A stretch of 64,000 bases of DNA from an uncultured Lentibacter sp. (GCA_947497495.1 CANMGT010000004.1:124001-188000); one strand, 5' to 3'. Numbered from the stretch's first letter, positions 35,472 through 47,053 are shown. Notes: a model not told the origin generated them from the letters alone. Translations and numbers: made by a program.

Positions 35472-36347
35472 ATGACACGCATCATTTCAGCCCTCGCCGA
35501 CATCGCCCCACAGTATGACGCCTTGTTCGTTGATCTCTGGGGCTGCGTGCATGACGGCGTCAAAGCCATGCCTGCGGCTGTCAAAGCCCTGCAAGCCTAC
35601 CGCGCACAGGGCGGCAAAGTGGTGCTGGTCACGAACTCGCCGAAGCCCCGCGAAGGCGTCGCAACCCAGCTTGCAGCCTTCGGCGTTCCAACCGACGCCT
35701 ATGACGAAATTGCCTCATCCGGTGACAGCGCCCGCTCGGCCATGTTTCGTGGAATGGTTGGTGAAAAAGTCTATTTCATGGGCGAATGGGAGCGCGACGC
35801 CGGCTTTTTCGAACCCCTCGAAATCATAGAAGCCCCCGTGAACATCCAACGCGTGCCGCTCGCTGAGGCGGAGGGCATCGTCTGCTGCGGCCCGTTTGAT
35901 CCGATGGCAGACCCCAGCATCAACCGCGCCGATTTTCTCTATGCCAAAACCAAGGGCCTGAAACTGCTTTGCGCCAACCCCGACCTCGTCGTTGATCGCG
36001 GTCATGTGCGCGAGTGGTGCGCAGGCGCGCTCGCCAAACTCTACACCGAAATGGGCGGCGAAAGCCTCTACTTTGGCAAGCCTCACCCGCCGATCTACGA
36101 CCTCGCCCGCCGCCGCTTGGCCTCCATCGGTGGCACAGCCGATCCGTCGCGCATCCTCGCCATCGGCGACGGCATTCACACCGACATTCAGGGCGCACAG
36201 GGCGAAGACATCGATTCGCTGTTCATCACGGGGGGCTTGGCCGCCTCGGAGACCAAAACGACAGAACACCCCGACGCAGCGGCTCTGGAAGCCTATATTG
36301 CTCAGGAAATGGTCACACCGATCTTCTCCATCGGGCAACTTCGCTAA
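35472..36347 (+). CDS. HAD-IIA family hydrolase (TIGR01459 type)
   Basis: A 291-residue haloacid-dehalogenase-superfamily phosphatase of class IIA. It shows motif I DLWGCVHDG (nucleophile Asp modified to the family's DxWG form), motif II LVTNS, and motif III/IV in YFGKPHPPIYDLA and AIGDGIHTD. It matches the alphaproteobacterial TIGR01459 group, whose substrate is unknown. ATG 35472 is chosen; the frame is open 52 codons upstream through non-conserved sequence. It lies upstream of the maoC-ribF group. Confidence 0.87.
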   Translation: MTRIISALADIAPQYDALFVDLWGCVHDGVKAMPAAVKALQAYRAQGGKVVLVTNSPKPREGVATQLAAFGVPTDAYDEIASSGDSARSAMFRGMVGEKVYFMGEWERDAGFFEPLEIIEAPVNIQRVPLAEAEGIVCCGPFDPMADPSINRADFLYAKTKGLKLLCANPDLVVDRGHVREWCAGALAKLYTEMGGESLYFGKPHPPIYDLARRRLASIGGTADPSRILAIGDGIHTDIQGAQGEDIDSLFITGGLAASETKTTEHPDAAALEAYIAQEMVTPIFSIGQLR

Positions 36348-36448
36348 GCTTTTCGGCTTGATCTTTCTGCACCTGCGAAGTAATTATATTCCAACTTGCG
36401 AGCCAAAACAGCTCGATAATTACGCAGCGCATCAAAACAGGGACTGAG

Positions 36449-36892
36449 ATGTTGGACAATCTTCCACGCGGAACCATCACCATCGAAGAGATCGAAATGG
36501 GCATGATGCGCTATGTGCGCAAAGTCGTGACCGATGAAGACATCGAGATGTTCGCGCAGGTCTCCACCGACCGCAACCCTGTTCACCTTGATGATGACTA
36601 CGCCAACGACACCATCTTTGAAGGCCGCATCGCCCACGGTATGCTGACTGCGGGGCTTATCTCGGCTGTGATCGGCGAGCAACTGCCTGGCCATGGCACA
36701 ATCTACATGGGCCAGTCGCTCAAGTTCCTCGCCCCCGTGCGCCCAGGTGATATGGTGACAGCCGAGGTCGAGGTGATCGACATCGACCATGCGAAACGCC
36801 GCGTTCGCCTTGACTGTCGCTGCCTCGTCGATGGTAAAAAAGTCCTTGTCGGCGAAGCAACTGTTCTCGCGCCGTCCGCGAAGTTCGACTAG
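36449..36892 (+). CDS. MaoC-like (R)-specific enoyl-CoA hydratase
   Basis: A 147-residue hot-dog-fold protein with the hydratase-2 motif DRNPVHLDDDYA (catalytic Asp and His) and GRIAHGMLTAGLIS. Such PhaJ-like hydratases convert trans-2-enoyl-CoA to (R)-3-hydroxyacyl-CoA, supplying polyhydroxyalkanoate synthesis or related routes. It is preceded by an AT-rich 100-base gap and followed 40 bases later by ribF. Confidence 0.87.
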   Translation: MLDNLPRGTITIEEIEMGMMRYVRKVVTDEDIEMFAQVSTDRNPVHLDDDYANDTIFEGRIAHGMLTAGLISAVIGEQLPGHGTIYMGQSLKFLAPVRPGDMVTAEVEVIDIDHAKRRVRLDCRCLVDGKKVLVGEATVLAPSAKFD

Positions 36893-36932
36893 CCGCTTGC
36901 ACCCAATCGCGGCTAAGGCTACGCCTTTCCCC

Positions 36933-37871
36933 ATGCGTATTATCCGTGATTACACCTATGTTAACGACGCCGACAAAGGCGCCTCTGTCGCCATCGGCAA
37001 CTTCGATGGCGTTCACCTTGGCCACCAGTCGGTGATCGACCTGGCGCGAAGCGCGGGCCAAGACGTTAACGCGCCGCTCGGCATCCTCACGTTTGAGCCC
37101 CACCCGCGGCAATACTTCGCCCCCAAAGCCCCTGCTTTCCGGCTGATGAGCTCTGACGCGCGCGCGCATAGGCTTGAAAAACTCGGCGTTGAGCGGCTGT
37201 ATGAACTGGCTTTCAATGTCACGCTCTCGGCACTCACCCCCGAAGAGTTTGCCCGCAACGTGATCCACGAGGGCCTTGGCCTCAAACATGTCGTCATCGG
37301 AGCCGACTTCTGCTTTGGCAAAGCCCGCGCGGGCACGGCTGAGGACTTGGTCAGGTTCGGCCAAGACATGGGCTTTGGTGTTACCATCGCAGAGCTTCTG
37401 GAAGGCTCTGCTGGCCAAGTCTCGTCAACCGCGATCCGCGACGCCCTCACCGAAGGCCGCCCGCGTGATGCGGCCAGTATGCTGGGCCACTGGCACCGCT
37501 TTGAAGGCGCTGTGATCAGCGGAGAGCAGCGCGGCCGCGACTTGGGCTACCCGACAGCCAACATGAGCATCGACGGGCTGCACCTGCCAAAACTCGGGGT
37601 CTACGCGGTTGAGGCCGACATCCTGACAGGCCCGCACAAGGGCAGCTACCACGGCGCCGCCTCGCTGGGCACGCGGCCGATGTTTGGAGAAAACAAGCCA
37701 AACCTCGAGACATTTATCTTTGACTTCAAAGGCGACATCTACGGCGAAGACATCTCCATCGCCCTCGTGGACTACCTGCGACCAGAACTGAAGTTCGATA
37801 GCCTCGATGCGCTCATCACCCAGATGGATGCCGACTGTGACAAGGCCCGCCAGATATTGGCGGCACTATGA
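36933..37871 (+). CDS. ribF: Bifunctional riboflavin kinase/FMN adenylyltransferase
   Basis: Makes FMN from riboflavin and then FAD. The 312-residue product has an N-terminal nucleotidyltransferase domain (IGNFDGVHLGHQSVI near residue 20, GADFCFGK) and a C-terminal flavokinase domain (GRDLGYPTANM). The frame is open 48 codons upstream within maoC, but ATG 36933 (MRIIRDYTYV) is the family start. Its stop overlaps the start of the YcgN-type gene. Confidence 0.95.
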   Translation: MRIIRDYTYVNDADKGASVAIGNFDGVHLGHQSVIDLARSAGQDVNAPLGILTFEPHPRQYFAPKAPAFRLMSSDARAHRLEKLGVERLYELAFNVTLSALTPEEFARNVIHEGLGLKHVVIGADFCFGKARAGTAEDLVRFGQDMGFGVTIAELLEGSAGQVSSTAIRDALTEGRPRDAASMLGHWHRFEGAVISGEQRGRDLGYPTANMSIDGLHLPKLGVYAVEADILTGPHKGSYHGAASLGTRPMFGENKPNLETFIFDFKGDIYGEDISIALVDYLRPELKFDSLDALITQMDADCDKARQILAAL

Positions 37872-38338
37872 CAGACCCGATCAAGCGCAAGGGCCTCTCC
37901 CAAAAGTTCTGGGAGAAGAAACCGCTCGCCAAAATGACAGAGCAAGAGTGGGAAGCGCTCTGCGACGGCTGCGGCAAATGCTGTCTCAACAAGCTGGAAG
38001 ACGAAGACACAGGCCAAGTCGCGCTCACCCGCGTTGCCTGCCGGATGTTTGACGACACCACATGCCGCTGTTCGCAATATGACATCCGCCATCAGTTTGT
38101 GCCCGAGTGCATTTCGCTCAAGCCCGAAAACCTCGACACGCATATGTATTGGATGCCCGAAACCTGCGCCTACAAGCTTCTCTGGTCAGGCAAACCGCTG
38201 TTTGACTGGCACCCGCTGATTTCAGGCACGCCGGAAAGCGTCCATGAGGCTGGTGTTTCCATGCTGAACAGCACAGTATCAGAGTTTGAAACTCCCGAAG
38301 AAGACTGGGAAGAACATATCATCGAGGAGCCCCTCTAA
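37868..38338 (+). CDS. YcgN family cysteine-cluster protein (UPF0260)
   Basis: A 156-residue protein with the cysteine-cluster pattern of UPF0260: CDGCGKCC near residue 32, then ACRMFDDTTCRCSQY and a later PEC. The cysteines probably bind zinc or an iron-sulfur cluster; the function is unknown. Conserved WEKKPLAKMTEQEWEALC precedes the cluster. It is translationally coupled to ribF upstream (ATGA) and to the threonine aldolase downstream (TAATG). Confidence 0.9.
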   Translation: MTDPIKRKGLSQKFWEKKPLAKMTEQEWEALCDGCGKCCLNKLEDEDTGQVALTRVACRMFDDTTCRCSQYDIRHQFVPECISLKPENLDTHMYWMPETCAYKLLWSGKPLFDWHPLISGTPESVHEAGVSMLNSTVSEFETPEEDWEEHIIEEPL

Positions 38339-39384
38339 TGTATTTCGCCTCCGACAACTCAGGCCCTGTCCTGCCCGAAGTTATGCAAGCCCTGGCGCGC
38401 GCCAACGAGGGCTTCGCCATGCCCTATGGGGCCGACACGGTGATGGACGAAGTTCGCGCCACATTACGCGAGATATTTGAAGCGCCCGAGGCCGTCGTGC
38501 ACCTTGTCTCGACAGGCACAGCCGCCAACGCGCTGGCGCTGGCCACCATGTGCCAACCGTACGAGACTGTGTTTTGCACCCCCACAGCCCACATCCACGA
38601 AGACGAGTGCAACGCGCCCGAATTTTACTCCGGCGGCGCTAAGCTGACGATCGTCGGAGCCGAGGACAAGATGACACCTCAGGCGCTTCACGCAGCCATC
38701 TCGGCCGAGGAAACCCGCGGTGTCCACGGCCCCCAACGCGGGCCTGTCTCTATCACGCAAGTCACCGAGCGCGGGGCGGTTTATTCGCTGGCCGAGCTCA
38801 AGGCCCTGACCGATGTTGCCAAAGGCTTCGGCCTCACATGCCACCTTGACGGCGCCCGCTTTGCCAATGCGCAGGTCGCTCTGGGCTGCACAGCGGCCGA
38901 GATGACTTGGAAAGCAGGGTTTGATGCGGTGTCATTTGGCGGCACCAAGAATGGCTGCATGGGCGTCGAAGCGGTGATCTTCTTTGACCCGGCCAAAGAA
39001 TGGGAATTCGAGCTGCGCCGCAAACGCGGCGGGCACTTGTTCTCAAAGCACCGCTATCTCTCCGCCCAGATGCAAGGCTATCTGGCCGACGATGTGTGGC
39101 TCGGTACCGCCAGGAAGGCCAATGCCAATTCCGCGCGGCTTCTGGCAGGGCTGCAAAAAGTTGAAGATTTCAACCTGACCAGCGCAGCTGACGCCAACCT
39201 GTTTTTCGCCACCCTGCCCCGCGCCGCTCACCAGCGCCTCGCCGTAGCTGGCGCAAAATACTACGTGCTTGAGGGCGATGTCGAAAACGGCGCCCCGGAC
39301 GAGGCGCTTCCCTGTCGCTTGGTGAGCGGATGGTCAGTCACCGACGATCTCATCGACCAGTTCATCGAGATCGCAAAAGGCTAA
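38338..39384 (+). CDS. ltaE: Low-specificity L-threonine aldolase
   Basis: A PLP-dependent enzyme that cleaves L-threonine/allo-threonine to glycine and acetaldehyde. The 348-residue product has FASDNSGPVLPEV at the N terminus, the PLP-contact STGTAANALAL, CHLDGARFAN (Asp binding the pyridine N) and the Schiff-base Lys in SFGGTKNGCMG. Its start overlaps the YcgN-type stop (TAATG). A hairpin-rich gap follows. Confidence 0.92.
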   Translation: MYFASDNSGPVLPEVMQALARANEGFAMPYGADTVMDEVRATLREIFEAPEAVVHLVSTGTAANALALATMCQPYETVFCTPTAHIHEDECNAPEFYSGGAKLTIVGAEDKMTPQALHAAISAEETRGVHGPQRGPVSITQVTERGAVYSLAELKALTDVAKGFGLTCHLDGARFANAQVALGCTAAEMTWKAGFDAVSFGGTKNGCMGVEAVIFFDPAKEWEFELRRKRGGHLFSKHRYLSAQMQGYLADDVWLGTARKANANSARLLAGLQKVEDFNLTSAADANLFFATLPRAAHQRLAVAGAKYYVLEGDVENGAPDEALPCRLVSGWSVTDDLIDQFIEIAKG

Positions 39385-39741
39385 GCAAAGGTCAGTTACA
39401 GCCTCGGGGTCTCCCGCCCACGTCAGATGCATCAAAGATGCAACCTCCGCAGTTGGGCGTGGCCGGGTGGCGCTGCGTCAGCAAAGCTGACACAGCGCCA
39501 CCCGGCCGGGCGACTTGGCGAAGCCAAGGCGCAAAACCTCCCTCAACACCTTGTTGAAAGCGGGGCATCGCACGCTGCATTAAGTTAATTCACCTTAACG
39601 ATTGACGCGAAAACTGTATGCACGCGTTCTGCACGGGGTGCTGCATATATAGCTGCATACCATAGGCACTGGCATTGGCGCGCACCGCCCCTGCATTAAC
39701 GACTGATAACGCTACCCTAAGAGAACATTAACTATTCCGCC
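39385..39741. other. 357-base convergent intergenic region with hairpin cluster and AT-rich segment
   Basis: No gene of plausible length is seen. The first 145 bases are GC-rich and contain three hairpins with three-base purine loops: TGCATC-AAA-GATGCA (39428-39442), the 47-nt structure at 39461-39507 and CTTGGC-GAA-GCCAAG (39514-39528). The last 160 bases are AT-rich with several TTAA(C) motifs (39580, 39585, 39595, 39696, 39728) and a direct repeat GCTGCATA (39640, 39652). The genes on both sides end here. Confidence 0.8.
39461..39507. repeat. 47-nt near-perfect hairpin
   Basis: Arms GGCCGGGTGGCGCTG (39461-39475) and CAGCGCCACCCGGCC (39493-39507) pair perfectly. After one C-A mismatch the stem continues as GTCAGC with GCTGAC around an AAA loop. 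That gives 21 base pairs out of 22 positions. No T tract follows on either strand. Confidence 0.85.
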
Positions 39742-40548
39742 CTAAAGGCCCCAAAAAGCGCGCATCGCTGTGGCTGTCTCTTTGGAATGTGTGATCGGGA
39801 GCATGTGGCCCGCGTCTGGCACCACCTGGCTCTGCGCATTTGGCAACCGAGTCTCCAAGCCCTCAACGATGGTTCTCATCACATCAGGCGAGCGCCCACC
39901 ACGCAGCAGCAGGACTGGGCATTCAAGCGCCTCCAGGCGTCCAGCCTCAAGCAAAGAGGCACTGTCATCAAACAACATCGGCTGGCTTGCCGGTACGATA
40001 TGTATCTGCGCCGCCATGGCGTCGCGCGCGGGTTCTGGGAGGTTGTCCCAACCCTGCCCATCTCCCCATGCATTGATGAAAGCCTTAGCCGCGCCTTGGC
40101 GATCCCCCCGACGCAATGCCTCGTTCATGACAGCGGTTTCCGCCAGATAGGCGTCTTCGCTTTGCTTACTTACCGCGCGCGTCACCGAAAACAGGACAGG
40201 CTCGATAAGCACAAGGCTACGCACTTTCTCCGGCGCCTCCAATGCCACCCGCAGAGCGACACATGCGCCAAACGAATGGCCGACAATATCTACGGGAGCC
40301 TCTCGCAGAAAACTCTTCGCAACTGCGGTGCTGTCATCGCCATAGTCTCCCCGCGCGTCCCAGTCCGCGCTTTGGCCGTGGCACAGGTGATCAGGCGCAA
40401 CAATGCGAAGCACATCATCAAGCTCAGCAGAGACACCTCTCCACGCGCCCGAATGCGCGAGAGAACAATGCAGCATCAGGGCCTCACGTGCCCCCTTACC
40501 CATTTCCCGATGATATACCTCATATCCGGCACGAATGTCTTTTGGCAT
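39742..40548 (-). CDS. Alpha/beta hydrolase
   Basis: A 268-residue alpha/beta hydrolase with the oxyanion region MLHCSLAHSGAW, DHLCHGQS, the nucleophile elbow VGHSFGA (Ser about residue 92), the strand LLLRGGRSPDVM and the catalytic His in PDAGHMLPITH. It resembles 3-oxoadipate enol-lactonase and related hydrolases in layout, but the substrate is unproven. It starts 3 bases after the stop of the HCCA-isomerase-like gene, so the two form an operon. Confidence 0.85.
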   Translation of the reverse strand: MPKDIRAGYEVYHREMGKGAREALMLHCSLAHSGAWRGVSAELDDVLRIVAPDHLCHGQSADWDARGDYGDDSTAVAKSFLREAPVDIVGHSFGACVALRVALEAPEKVRSLVLIEPVLFSVTRAVSKQSEDAYLAETAVMNEALRRGDRQGAAKAFINAWGDGQGWDNLPEPARDAMAAQIHIVPASQPMLFDDSASLLEAGRLEALECPVLLLRGGRSPDVMRTIVEGLETRLPNAQSQVVPDAGHMLPITHSKETATAMRAFWGL

Positions 40549-40551
40549 GTT

Positions 40552-41151
40552 TTACAAAGTCCCGCCAAGGTGTGCGTCAAGATCAGAGAGCCTGTCTTGG
40601 CCCCAAAACTTCTCGCCGTTATCAAGCACATAGAAAGGAGCGCCAAAGACCTCGGCTTGCACAGCCTGCTCGAGATTGCGGGCATAGGTTTCTGCACCCA
40701 AAAGCATGCCGCTGTCTGTCAGCGACGCGTCAAACCCGGCCGCTTCAAGGCAAGCCTTCACAACGGCCTCGTCACCAATGTCTTTCTCCTCGGCCCAGCA
40801 AGCGCGCATCAAGGAATGCGCCAGCTTGCCGACATTTCCGCCAGCCTCTTGCGCCGCAATAATGGCGTAGCTGGATGGCGCCGGATTGGTCGGCCAGAAC
40901 ATAGGCTTCGGGAAAGTCATATCAAGGCCGGCTTTCTTGACCTGCCTGCGTAACTCCTGACTGCGGTAGGACATCCGCGAAGGGTGCCTGTCAGCCGGAG
41001 CAACCCCCCCCGTGCGGGCGAAAAGCGCCAAAATATCCAGCGGCTTGTAAGTAATGCTCGCCCCGTGCTTCTCGGCGATATCCTCAAGCCGCTCGCCTGC
41101 GAGATAGGCCCAAGGGCTAAGTGTCGAAAAGTAGTAATCTATCGCTGCCAT
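40552..41151 (-). CDS. 2-hydroxychromene-2-carboxylate isomerase-like protein (DsbA family)
   Basis: A 199-residue member of the DsbA/GST-kappa-like HCCA isomerase family: IDYYFSTLSPWAYLAGERL at the N terminus with a Ser in the CxxC position (glutathione-activating), and GAPFYVLDNGEKFWGQDRL near the C terminus. Characterised members use glutathione to isomerise a naphthalene breakdown product; here no other naphthalene genes are near, so a general glutathione-linked isomerase or transferase is as likely. It is first in a two-gene operon with a hydrolase. Confidence 0.85.
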   Translation of the reverse strand: MAAIDYYFSTLSPWAYLAGERLEDIAEKHGASITYKPLDILALFARTGGVAPADRHPSRMSYRSQELRRQVKKAGLDMTFPKPMFWPTNPAPSSYAIIAAQEAGGNVGKLAHSLMRACWAEEKDIGDEAVVKACLEAAGFDASLTDSGMLLGAETYARNLEQAVQAEVFGAPFYVLDNGEKFWGQDRLSDLDAHLGGTL

Positions 41152-41282
41152 GGTGCCGTTTCCTCTCTCGCGTCCATTCGCTCTCTTTGCCCGACCCTAG
41201 AGAGATGCTAAGCCGTGTCAACGTGACGATTCTGTGAAGGAATCGCCATCAGACTCAAAAGCGCCTCGGGGGGCCGTGCCAT

Positions 41283-42296
41283 ATGTCACTCACCAAAGAA
41301 CCAAAGCTCATTTCCGGCAATGCCAACATGCCGCTCGCCAAGGCTATCACGCGGCGCATGTCGCTCCACCGCGGCGTCGGCCAGGACCTGGTGAAAGCGC
41401 GCGTTGAGCGGTTTAATGACGGCGAGATATTTGTCGAGGTGTTTGACAATGTGCGCGGCGAGGACATGTTCATCATCCAAAGCACGTCAAACCCCGCCAA
41501 CGACAACCTGATGGAACTCCTTATCATGGCCGATGCGCTACGCCGCTCTTCAGCCGCACGCATCACCGCCGTGATCCCCTACTTTGGCTATGCCCGCCAA
41601 GACCGCCGCTCAAAGGCGCGCACGCCGATCTCGGCCAAGCTGGTCGCGAATATGCTTGTCGGCGCAGGCATCGAGCGCGTGTTAACCATGGACTTGCACG
41701 CCGCACAGATCCAAGGCTTCTTCGACATCCCCGTCGACAACCTCTACGCCTCGCCGATCTTCGCACTCGACATCCAGAACAAGTTCAAGAACGATATGGA
41801 CGACATCATGGTCGTCTCGCCTGACGTTGGTGGTGTGGCGCGGGCGCGCGAGCTTGCCAAGCGGATCAACGCGCCGCTGTCGATCGTTGACAAGCGCCGG
41901 GAGAAGGCTGGCGAAGTAGCCGAAATGACAGTGATCGGCGACGTAACCGGCAAGAAATGCTTTATCGTTGACGATATGGTCGACACCGCAGGCACGCTCT
42001 GCAAAGCCGCTGAAGTGCTCATGGAGCAAGGCGCCTCCGAGGTGCACGCCTATATTTCACACGGTGTTCTGTCGGGCCCAGCCTGCGAACGGATCACCAA
42101 CTCTGTGATGAAATCACTGGTGATAACCGACACCATCGCGGCCACGGATGAAGTCAAGAACACGCCAAACATTCGCGTTGTCCCGACGGCACCGATGTTT
42201 GCCCAAGCGATGCTCAATATCTGGAATGGCACCTCTGTCAGCTCGCTGTTTGACACTGATATGCTGGAGCCAATCTACGAAGGCGTGTTCAAATAG
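41283..42296 (+). CDS. prs: Ribose-phosphate pyrophosphokinase
   Basis: Makes PRPP from ribose-5-phosphate and ATP for nucleotide, histidine and tryptophan synthesis. The 337-residue product has [16 protein letters not shown] (flexible catalytic region), the Mg-binding [22 protein letters not shown] and the PRPP-binding [15 protein letters not shown] 41283 follows CGGGGGG at close spacing. It ends 4 bases from the convergent H-type lectin gene. Confidence 0.96.
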   Translation: MSLTKEPKLISGNANMPLAKAITRRMSLHRGVGQDLVKARVERFNDGEIFVEVFDNVRGEDMFIIQSTSNPANDNLMELLIMADALRRSSAARITAVIPYFGYARQDRRSKARTPISAKLVANMLVGAGIERVLTMDLHAAQIQGFFDIPVDNLYASPIFALDIQNKFKNDMDDIMVVSPDVGGVARARELAKRINAPLSIVDKRREKAGEVAEMTVIGDVTGKKCFIVDDMVDTAGTLCKAAEVLMEQGASEVHAYISHGVLSGPACERITNSVMKSLVITDTIAATDEVKNTPNIRVVPTAPMFAQAMLNIWNGTSVSSLFDTDMLEPIYEGVFK

Positions 42297-42300
42297 GCGC

Positions 42301-42651
42301 CTAGTAAAGCTCCCAGTCGTCGTCATTGGCAACCTCGCCGATTGCGAGCCAGCCGACACGCACGCGGGCCACTTTGGTGTCGCCCCATGTTCGAAAGACG
42401 ATGTCAAAGCCCTCAGGCGTGACATGCTCTGCCTCCAGGTCAGCGCGCACATTTGTGGTGCTATCAATGTCCCAAAGCGTGAGCGAGCAATGCACAGTGG
42501 GCGCGCTCGTGAACGGCTCTTTGAACATGATCGACTTGCGTTTCTCGCGGTTTCCCGTGGCAGTCCACATCTCGCCGCCATCTTTGAAATCCTCAAAGAC
42601 AACATCATTGCCCTGAGCAATCCCGATCGAGGCTTTGTTAAGTTTTTTCAT
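42301..42651 (-). CDS. H-type lectin domain protein
   Basis: A 116-residue protein consisting almost wholly of an H-type lectin-like beta-sandwich: FKEPFTSAPTVHCSLTLWDID, then GFDIVFRTWGDTKVARVRVGWLAIG, the strand and Trp pattern of Helix pomatia agglutinin-type domains. There is no signal peptide, so it is cytoplasmic or exported by another route. Carbohydrate binding (GalNAc in eukaryotic members) is unproven here. It lies downstream of atpC on the same strand, beyond a strong terminator. Composition is lower in GC than its neighbours. Confidence 0.75.
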   Translation of the reverse strand: MKKLNKASIGIAQGNDVVFEDFKDGGEMWTATGNREKRKSIMFKEPFTSAPTVHCSLTLWDIDSTTNVRADLEAEHVTPEGFDIVFRTWGDTKVARVRVGWLAIGEVANDDDWELY

Positions 42652-42710
42652 AGTCCAAAATTCCGTGTTCGCCTTTTAATTGTAGCCATCAAAAACAAAC
42701 ACTCAATAAA

Positions 42711-42742
42711 AAATGCCCCAACCCCATGGGGTCGAGGCATTT
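42711..42742 (-). terminator. Rho-independent terminator of the ATP synthase operon
   Basis: AAATGCC and GGCATTT form the outer stem, ACCCC-AT-GGGGT the inner stem. On the minus strand it is followed by TTTTATTG. It lies 25 bases after the atpC stop and separates atpC from the lectin gene. Confidence 0.85.
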
Positions 42743-42767
42743 CTATTCTTTTAAAGCCGGTGAAGGC

Positions 42768-43163
42768 TCAGACCATGTCTGACATAAGTGTCTCAAGGTC
42801 TGCCAACAGAAGCTCTGCCATGTCGCGCTGCTCGGGGGCAGCGTTTGCGGCCGCGTCCCGCGCTGCAGCAACCACTGGCTCCAGATCACTCATAGAAGCG
42901 TCTTTCATCGCGATCGCCTTCTCGGCAAGCACAGACAACCCTTCTGGGTTGATCTCAGCAAAACCGCCAGTCACGGCATATGAAACCTCGCCCTCGGGGC
43001 CTTTCACATGCAGCACACCGGGGCGCAGCGTGGTGATAACAGGCGCATGGTTCGGCATCGCCGTCATCTGCCCGTCAGCACCTGGGATCTGCACGGAAGA
43101 CACCTGAAGAGAAGCTAGCTTCTGCTCAGGGCTTACCAGATCAAATTGCATCGTATCGGCCAT
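42768..43163 (-). CDS. atpC: ATP synthase F1 epsilon subunit
   Basis: The 131-residue epsilon subunit of the F1 central stalk, with the beta-sandwich [20 protein letters not shown] and [17 protein letters not shown], then a short C-terminal helical part ending [17 protein letters not shown]. It is the last gene of atpHAGDC, 11 bases after atpD, and is followed by a terminator. In alphaproteobacteria the F0 genes lie elsewhere, consistent with their absence here. Confidence 0.96.
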   Translation of the reverse strand: MADTMQFDLVSPEQKLASLQVSSVQIPGADGQMTAMPNHAPVITTLRPGVLHVKGPEGEVSYAVTGGFAEINPEGLSVLAEKAIAMKDASMSDLEPVVAAARDAAANAAPEQRDMAELLLADLETLMSDMV

Positions 43164-43174
43164 GAATGCCTCCC

Positions 43175-45501
<2,327 letters not shown>

Positions 45502-45514
45502 TGCCTATCTCCCC

Positions 45515-47053
45515 TTATGCGAAGTCAGCGGCGAATTCATCCAGCGCTGCTTTAACGCGGTCCGCAGCATCGCCTTTGATTTTCGGATCTTCGTCGGTGA
45601 TCCATTTCAAAAGGTCAGCGTGCTTGCTGCGCAGGTGGTTGAGCATGCCCGTTTCAAAGCGGCCAACTTCTTTTACGTCGACTTTGTCGAGGTAACCATT
45701 GGTGCCCGCGAAGATAACGCAAACGATTTCGGCGTTTGTCAGCGGCGAATACTGCGCCTGCTTCATCAGCTCGGTGAGGCGAGCGCCGCGAGCCAGAAGC
45801 TGCTGTGTAGCTGCGTCAAGGTCTGAGCCGAACTGGGCAAAGGCCGCCATTTCGCGGTATTGCGCGAGGGACAACTTAACCGGGCCAGCAACCGAAGACA
45901 TCGCTTTGGTTTGTGCTGACGAGCCAACACGAGAAACTGACAGACCAGTGTTCACAGCAGGGCGGATGCCTTGATAGAACAGTTCTGTTTCAAGGAAGAT
46001 CTGGCCATCGGTGATCGAGATCACGTTGGTCGGAATAAACGCCGAAACGTCGCCGCCTTGGGTTTCGATGATCGGCAGAGCCGTCAGTGAGCCCGAGCCG
46101 TGGTCTTCGTTGAGCTTCGATGAGCGCTCAAGCAGACGTGAGTGAAGGTAGAAAACGTCACCAGGGTAAGCTTCACGTCCCGGTGGGCGACGCAGAAGAA
46201 GTGACATCTGGCGATAGGACACAGCCTGCTTTGAAAGGTCATCATAGATGATCAGAGCGTGCTTGCCGTTGTCGCGGAAGTATTCTGCCATCGCAGTCGC
46301 GGCATATGGCGCGAGGAACTGCATAGGCGCAGGGTCAGAAGCTGTCGCAGCAACAACGATCGAGTATTCGATCGCGCCGCTTTCTTCGAGGCGTTTTACC
46401 AGCTGCGCAACTGTCGAGCGCTTCTGGCCAATCGCAACGTAGACACAGTAAAGCTTTTTGCTTTCGTCGTCGCCAGCGGCTTCGTTGTATGACTTCTGGT
46501 TGAGGATCGCGTCAAGCGCCACAGCCGTTTTGCCTGTTTGGCGGTCACCAATGATCAGCTCGCGCTGGCCACGGCCAATCGGGATCATCGCGTCAACTGA
46601 CTTGAGGCCAGTCGCCATCGGCTCGTGAACCGATTTACGCGGGATAATGCCCGGCGCCTTGCTGTCCGCAATCGCGCGAAGCTTGGTTTTGATCGGGCCT
46701 TTGCCGTCAATCGGGTTACCAAGGCCGTCAACTACGCGGCCGAGAAGCTCGGGGCCGGCAGGAACGTCAACGATCGCGTTTGTACGCTTAACCGTGTCGC
46801 CTTCTTTAATGTCACGGTCAGAACCGAAGATAACAACACCAACGTTGTCGGCTTCAAGGTTGAGGGCCATGCCCATAATTCCACCAGGGAATTCAACCAT
46901 CTCACCCGCCTGGATGTTATCCAGACCATAAACGCGCGCGATACCATCGCCAACGCTGAGAACTTGACCGATTTCAGCAACTTCAGCTTCTTTGCCGAAG
47001 TTCTTGATCTGGTCTTTCAGGATCGCAGAAATTTCTGCTGCTTGGATACCCAT
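45515..47053 (-). CDS. atpA: ATP synthase F1 alpha subunit
   Basis: The non-catalytic nucleotide-binding subunit, 512 residues. It has the P-loop GDRQTGKT (about 169-176) and [14 protein letters not shown] near residue 370. It starts with [19 protein letters not shown], directly adjacent to the atpH stop, and precedes atpG. Confidence 0.98.
   Translation of the reverse strand: MGIQAAEISAILKDQIKNFGKEAEVAEIGQVLSVGDGIARVYGLDNIQAGEMVEFPGGIMGMALNLEADNVGVVIFGSDRDIKEGDTVKRTNAIVDVPAGPELLGRVVDGLGNPIDGKGPIKTKLRAIADSKAPGIIPRKSVHEPMATGLKSVDAMIPIGRGQRELIIGDRQTGKTAVALDAILNQKSYNEAAGDDESKKLYCVYVAIGQKRSTVAQLVKRLEESGAIEYSIVVAATASDPAPMQFLAPYAATAMAEYFRDNGKHALIIYDDLSKQAVSYRQMSLLLRRPPGREAYPGDVFYLHSRLLERSSKLNEDHGSGSLTALPIIETQGGDVSAFIPTNVISITDGQIFLETELFYQGIRPAVNTGLSVSRVGSSAQTKAMSSVAGPVKLSLAQYREMAAFAQFGSDLDAATQQLLARGARLTELMKQAQYSPLTNAEIVCVIFAGTNGYLDKVDVKEVGRFETGMLNHLRSKHADLLKWITDEDPKIKGDAADRVKAALDEFAADFA

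Noticed and set aside
39580..39599. A CtrA binding site in the AT-rich gap
   Set aside because: The TTAA boxes are spaced by 6, not 7, bases, and no gene starts nearby.
39618..39665. A 15-residue cysteine-rich reading frame (MHAFCTGCCIYSCIP)
   Set aside because: There is no ribosome site and it lies in AT-rich repeat sequence; frames of this length occur by chance.
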